From contig CM057233.1 in assembly GCA_029891385.1 (NCBI GenBank), positions 9,427,460 through 9,491,459 on the forward strand: DNA of 64,000 nucleotides, written 5' to 3'. The translations under genes were made by a program, and so were the position numbers. Each line of letters begins with the position of its first letter. Position 1 is the first letter of the stretch. Shown in pieces: positions 58,518-64,000 of this stretch. This stretch comes from Erythroxylum novogranatense (Eukaryota; Streptophyta; Magnoliopsida; Malpighiales; Erythroxylaceae). A model generated the notes under the pieces. The model worked only from the letters and a program-made list of their open reading frames with translations, was not told the DNA's origin and made no database searches.

Positions 58518-61500
58518 TGTAGCATCCCACTCCCGCAAGTCCCGAACCCGATATCGACGGTGATATCCGAGCCGCGACCCACGAGGGTGGTATGCTAGAG
58601 CGATCAATGCAGATTCAAAACTCAGAATACATTTTTTTTTTAGAACCAATCGAAAGCTTGTAAACATTTTCAATCGAAATATTCTTTCAAGACTATATTA
58701 CAAATCTTGGGCCCTTTACATTAACAAAGACAAATCAGCGGAAATACAATTTATACATAATTCAAAATGATACAAATGCAGACGTGAATCGATCCAGACT
58801 CCAAACACCGACTTTCTTGCAGTAAATCATACTCCCATCTCACCGACGGGTACTCTTCAATTCTGAAAAATAGTTGCAATGTTGGGTGAGTTTGCGAACT
58901 CGGTGAGAAACCATCATCGATGGTTCACTCAACTCATGCATAGTCAATCAAGATACCAATTATCATACATGATCACAATTCATAAATGCAATACAATTCA
59001 CATTAATCATACCACTTATGCAATGCACATGAGACCCTTTCCATTTTATTACGTTGTTGTGACCGTGCTCAAATCGCCCCGATGGCGGGCACATTGCGCT
59101 GAGCCGGTGGCTTTCGAAAACATGGGCTTGAAGCCTCGATACATTGAGCCCGAGGCTCTAAATACGCTGGACCGAGGTCTCGTGCGTTGAAATAAAGCTC
59201 ATATACGTTAGGCGTGATATGCCCCGATATTGGTGGCTGCCCGGTCACAATCGCCTTTATCGATCATACCATTATGCATGAATGCCTATGCTCCAATTCC
59301 CATTTGATCGGTTATAATTCAATGACCACGCTTCCATTTATATGTCAATGCTATTTGCCCTTTTTGTATCATACCATATCATATTAAAGACACATCCAAT
59401 GTATAGAAACCAACAATTAACACTTCAATATCGACACCCATTCCTCGGACCTTTGGTCCGAGATCCCCATTCACAAACAGATTACACACAAGTAGCACTT
59501 CTTTATCTCATTCCAAATATTTGATACACCTATGGTCCAAATCAATCAAAATCAAACACACATAAACCTTCCATTATCTCCACATGGCATAATTGCAAAA
59601 TCGTAAACACATAAAGGTCGAGGAACCAACTAGGTTACTCACTGCATTTCCAAGCTAATGCCGGAAGTCTCGCAACGCGTCGGTAGGTCGACGCCCAACT
59701 GCACCTCTATAATAAATGTAAAAGAAATCGATCACTAACTCTTCAATCCGAACTAATAATAATGCACACGTATGTGATAAATGCATGTTCATGAGATTCC
59801 GACCCTAATCCAGTATTTTCTATCAAAAAATCCGTTTAAAAATAAGAAATCTGCTTTGGCCGACGGCGCTCAATTTGGACCTCTATAGGTCCCCAATTAA
59901 ATAAAGCAGTGAGTAAAGGCTCAGATTGCAGGCCCACGCCAATTTCCGTCCAAAATTCCCAATTTCTTACAAAATGAAATTCAATATTTTACAAACCGAT
60001 GCCTCTAGAATCAGGTCAATCGGACGCCGGACGGAAAAGAAATTGACAAAAGAAACCAAAATTCAAATTAACCAATTAATATCTCTATATATATAACCCT
60101 TATTCCTTCTTTATTTTCGTGATTTCAAGCCAACTTTCAACACCAATAACTCCTAGCACACAACTCAGAAAATACAAATCATACCTTGTTGGAAAGATCA
60201 TGAAACCCTCTACAATTCTCATGAAGACCATGAAAATCAATTTCACCCCTAAAGGTGTCAAAAATCCAATCACACCAACTGCCTACACAAAACCTATCAC
60301 AACAGGACAGTACCTTACCAATTCCATAACTCACTGATTCTTTAGTTAAAAATTACCACAAAAATATGAGCAATCAGTTCACAATGTTATCTACAACTCT
60401 CATGAACAACCCAACATCAAATTCGATTGTTAACTATATCATACAATTCCATAAACAATCTGTCTTCTGAAATCAACCAATCTGGACAGTAATTTTCCAT
60501 TCAACATATCTCATAGCACAAATGTCACAAAAATCACAACCTTATGTTCCTGAAAAGATAAGATCCCAAACTTCAATGTTCATGAAGAACTCAAACTCCA
60601 ATTCGATTTCTAACATTTTCAAATCTGTCATGCAAGTTTCTGACCTAAACAACACTTAACATCACAATGTAGGTCCAGATTTTGAAATTCCATATCTCCC
60701 ACATCTGATTTCCAAATATTATAAGCCATATATCATTTTCAAGATCAATCTGTTATCTAGAACTCTTCAGTACAATGCAAACTCCAAATCAAATTACAAA
60801 AATTCCTAAAATTCCTCCAAACCCGAATGTGCACTAAATGTGCCAATCCAGCTAAGTTTCAGCCAATGCATAAAAACAGTCATCAGTACTCAGGTCATAT
60901 CTCCCAATATACAACTCGAAAAATAGCAAGATCAGTGGCAATGGAAAGCTAACTCAATAGGCTACAACTTTCATGAAGACCATTTTCCTAATTCCATACC
61001 AATTAATTTAGAAAAATTAGCAAAACTCATTTGACCTATTTGCGGGTACTGTTCCCAGACCCAAAACAGAAACTTTCCATGCCAATTTTCGACCTTCTAA
61101 CATTAAAATTTACCAACACCTATTTCACACTAAAATGAAGCCAACATCCCAAAGTTTCAGTGGGCACAAACCTCACCTCATTTGCTCACCTATACAATTT
61201 ATTATGATCAAAACAGTACCATAGGTTCAAAACTCAATTTCCAGCTTTCACCATTAACCTAACTTCTATCACTTCCAACATCCATAACACATCACTAAAC
61301 ATCAAATTGTCACTCTAATTCAACCACAAATCCATCACAACATTTACTTATATAATTATACACAAGTTGGCAGCACCCTCACAAACTATATTCCTAAGTT
61401 TTCCATTGATCTAACCATACAAACTCAATCCAAACCAAGCCAAACTCAATGGAACTATAATCATTCATGCATCCATACACAAGCATACATTTATACCCAT

Positions 61501-62586
61501 TTAAACCTACCCTTATCATCATGAAATAAATGCATAAGAGCTTCCCATAATTGCTTCTAACTACCAAAACATAAAACAACCATCAAGACTCACCTTACAC
61601 AAGTTCAAGCTCTCAATTCTCCAAAGCTTTAAACCTCTCCACCCTTCCTACTTTGATACCTCACCCACGGCAATCATAAGCATAATCAAGATCATCACCA
61701 ACTCAAGGATCTAGCTAGGTTTGTGAGTGAAGAAAAGCAAGCAAGGAACCAACTTTTTGTATGAAAAGAGAAGAAGAGAATTTCGAAGGTGGAGAACAAA
61801 CCAACTTACAAAGAAGATGCAACTTTCGGATGGTTAGTGTTTTTGGCTTTCAAAGCTTTCCAAAGTCCCCTTTTTATGCAAAGCAAGCAACATGAGTCGT
61901 GGATGAAGAGTATAAAAGACAAAAACATTAAATTCTAGAAGCCACTTGGCTTTTGAAATGGAGAAAAGTCAAAATTAGCTAATCTTAGTTAATTAACTTA
62001 CTTTAATCATAATCTAATTTAATCTTAAACCAATTTATGCCGATAAGTCTATAATAATTCCCATAATTAATTATTCACTAATCCCATGTCATTTTGCAGT
62101 CCTTTTCAGACAGAAAAGCCCACTCGGTCGGCCAGTTGGAAATTCTCGGTCAAGCAACTAACCCAAAAATTCAGAAAAATTTTCATAAATCTCCAAAATG
62201 GAAAACACTTTATGGCGACTCAAATAATTTTTCAAACACGAAACCACATTTTCCAAACAAAAACACCTTTAGGCCATAGACCAGGCGTTTTTGCCGGTTT
62301 AGAATTTTCTCAGGAAAATTTCAGAAAAATTCTGAAAATCCCATAAAATATAAAACAATTTTTATGACTCAATAAATTTTCAAATACAAGTATCCCATAA
62401 ATTTCACAAAAGATCTCAATTTGAAACCTAAGTCGGAAATGTCATGAATGCATGTATTTGTAATTTCATGTGCACAATTGCTACCGTAGCAATCCTATTA
62501 TGCATGAGCGGTCTAGCAATCTCAATCTATCCCATCCTATGCCAATTTTACCATTTTACCCTTCCAAGTAGGGGTGGGATGTTACA
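58518..62586 (-). mobile_element. 3' LTR of a minus-strand gypsy element
   Basis: The plus-strand text starts TGTAGCATCCC and ends GGGATGTTACA, 4069 bases. In sense, the purine run TATAAGGAGGGGGAAT precedes TGTAACATCCC at 62586, so it is the 3' LTR of an element whose interior lies to the right. The folded element (58881-58933) and candidate intron (59642-58863) match those of the LTR at 39054. Degenerate ~190-bp modules lie about 60150-61250. The five bases before it, CCAGA, would be the target duplication. Confidence 0.82.
58863..59642 (-). other. Candidate LTR-leader intron (minus sense)
   Basis: Sense donor AATGCA/GTGAGTAACC at 59642 and acceptor CTATTTTTCAG ending at 58863, 780 bases. 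The exon text before the donor (AGAGGTGCAGTTGGGCGTCG) resembles the corresponding part of the LTR at 41401. Confidence 0.5.
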
Positions 62587-64000
62587 ATTCCCCCTCCTTA
62601 TAAAAATTTCGTCCTCGAAATTCTCAATCAAATTCTCAATCAATGGTTCAAGATGACAAGAATCATATGTTCCTGCATGTCCCATACACTTTTCCATTCC
62701 ATAATTCATTATCACTCGTCATGATAAACATACCCCACAAGGTATGGGTTGGCGATCTCACTCTCTTAACTATATTACTTACCATTTTCAGATTAGCTAT
62801 ACCCTTTTGTTCGATGTTATGATTCATTTCCTTATTTAGAACCCGTTCACTTATCACGTTTTATTCATCCATCTAGATTACTAATATTATCTTATTCTCA
62901 CTACCATCCAATACCTTTTCTCCAAGAATATCTGTACTAATTCATATTCCATTGAGTACATCATTCAAGGTGTTACTTACAATAACATCATTTATCTTGT
63001 CCTTGTCCCTTCACTTTCCTTTTGATACTAAGACGATGACACTTAGCTCCATTTTGATAAAACCAAGTGGTAATTTACCTCATGCGGTCATTCTTTATAG
63101 TCTATTGACTTTCTGCTCAATTTCAACTCTCCTTAGACAATTCATTGTTCTATGGTATTCATACACTCTATTCGAATATGTACTTTACGCTAATTCATTT
63201 GTCCGATCCGGTTTTACCTCCACTAACCCATTCAGTTTTCCTAAGTTACTTTCCTTTGTCTCTCACATCACGCCTCAAATCCATATTGGTCTTTGACTCC
63301 GTTAAGCATTGTGCGGTGTAGAAGATTTTCCTAAGAAATCGTAACTCTATAACATGGTTATAACCCTATGAAACCTAAACCACTTACGCATTGTGCTCAT
63401 TGACCATTCAAATCTATAAACAATTTCACTTTTCACATATGATTACTAGAATGTCTAACTTTGACTATTCACTTTCTTATTCACTTTTTTAGTCTAGCAC
63501 TTTTATCGAATTACACATACCTTTTCTTTGAATCATTCGATATTGTAATTCGATTTGACTTGCATATTCACTACTTAAACTCCTGCATTATTAACCATTC
63601 TTACCCTTATCCAGTATCTCCATTTTCCAGAAACACTGCACACTTACCCATAATCTACTTGACATTCATTGGAAATCCCAATATCTGTAATTTGTTCCTT
63701 GCAACTATTCACTATGTGAATTTAGTAGGCAAAATTTTCTGTTTATTTCAAAATTGTCAGTATAATAGTCATTTATGCCCATCTTTTTCCTCGAATTAAC
63801 ACCATGTATCCTTATAGGAATCTAAAGTCTCCAATACCATTTATCAACGTCAGTTCGATTTATCTTATACCATTAACATATTGTCTCAGTTCATCACACA
63901 CTGCCCACTCTCCAAAATTCATCACTTATTCATATAGTTCTTTTTACCTTTCACTGTTCAACACTTTCCAACACTTTCCGTTTATAGGCATAGTCACCAC
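62587..64000 (-). mobile_element. Interior (3' part) of the minus-strand gypsy element
   Basis: It begins, in sense from the LTR, with a polypurine tract and a frame ending FEDEIFIRRG, as at the end of chromodomain-type pol. Further right I find no recognisable integrase, chromodomain or RT on the minus strand, so this part looks degenerate or non-autonomous. The ORFs on either strand are not supported. It continues beyond the window. Confidence 0.55.

Noticed and set aside
62952..63799. Two plus-strand frames of about 112-114 codons near the right end
   Set aside because: They are antisense to the inferred element, with no recognised domain and AT-rich hydrophobic composition.

Overview
This is nuclear DNA of a flowering plant, most likely a eudicot. 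It is AT-rich and dominated by retrotransposons, with one host gene that can be read with confidence. I cannot name the species. No bacterial-style operon, CRISPR array, rRNA gene or functional tRNA gene is visible.

The host gene is an ARF8-type AUXIN RESPONSE FACTOR on the minus strand (34154 down to 25541). It has 14 coding exons, all with GT-AG introns, and an unbroken reading frame of 824 codons. It keeps the microRNA167 target site in the PB1-coding exon. Its probable leader (about 34155-34780) carries CT repeats and several upstream ORFs.

Left flank. 1-214 is the end of a large LTR. 215-2616 is LTR-derived. 2617-3160 holds tRNA-derived SINE-like copies, two of them as an inverted pair. 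About 3.2-7.7 kb is a decayed minus-strand Athila-like element with an LTR at 6411-7721. 7.72-13.0 kb is a decayed plus-strand Athila-like element that lacks reverse transcriptase and integrase and ends in tandem LTR-like copies. 13391-17770 is a solo LTR with a perfect 5-bp target duplication. 17.8-25.3 kb holds LINE (L1-type) remains on the minus strand, a hAT-like MITE (22596-22936) and a related pair of LTR-like segments.

Right flank. 35.0-37.7 kb holds LTR relics. From 37710 to beyond the window lies an Athila-like Ty3/gypsy element (tRNA-Asp-type PBS, broken gag-pol at 50858-56295). Both of its LTRs are interrupted by other elements. The 5' LTR contains a 10.8-kb chromodomain-type gypsy element (39054-49834, target duplication ATTAC) that has lost its integrase core. 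The 3' LTR is split at 58518 by a minus-strand element whose 4.07-kb LTR ends at 62586; its interior runs off the window.

The most interesting non-coding signals are in the LTRs and retroelement leaders. They are: a conserved candidate intron in the LTR leaders of the two chromodomain-type elements; a folded element just before its 3' splice site, also kept in a third relic; two RNA hairpins after pol in Athila-like elements, each with a compensatory change; a degenerate ~190-bp module shared by several unrelated-looking LTRs; and ~200-bp tandem LTR units that each carry a TATA-like box. LTR-to-LTR differences in the 10.8-kb element concentrate at CAG/CTG sites, which may reflect methylation-linked base-calling error or real mutation.
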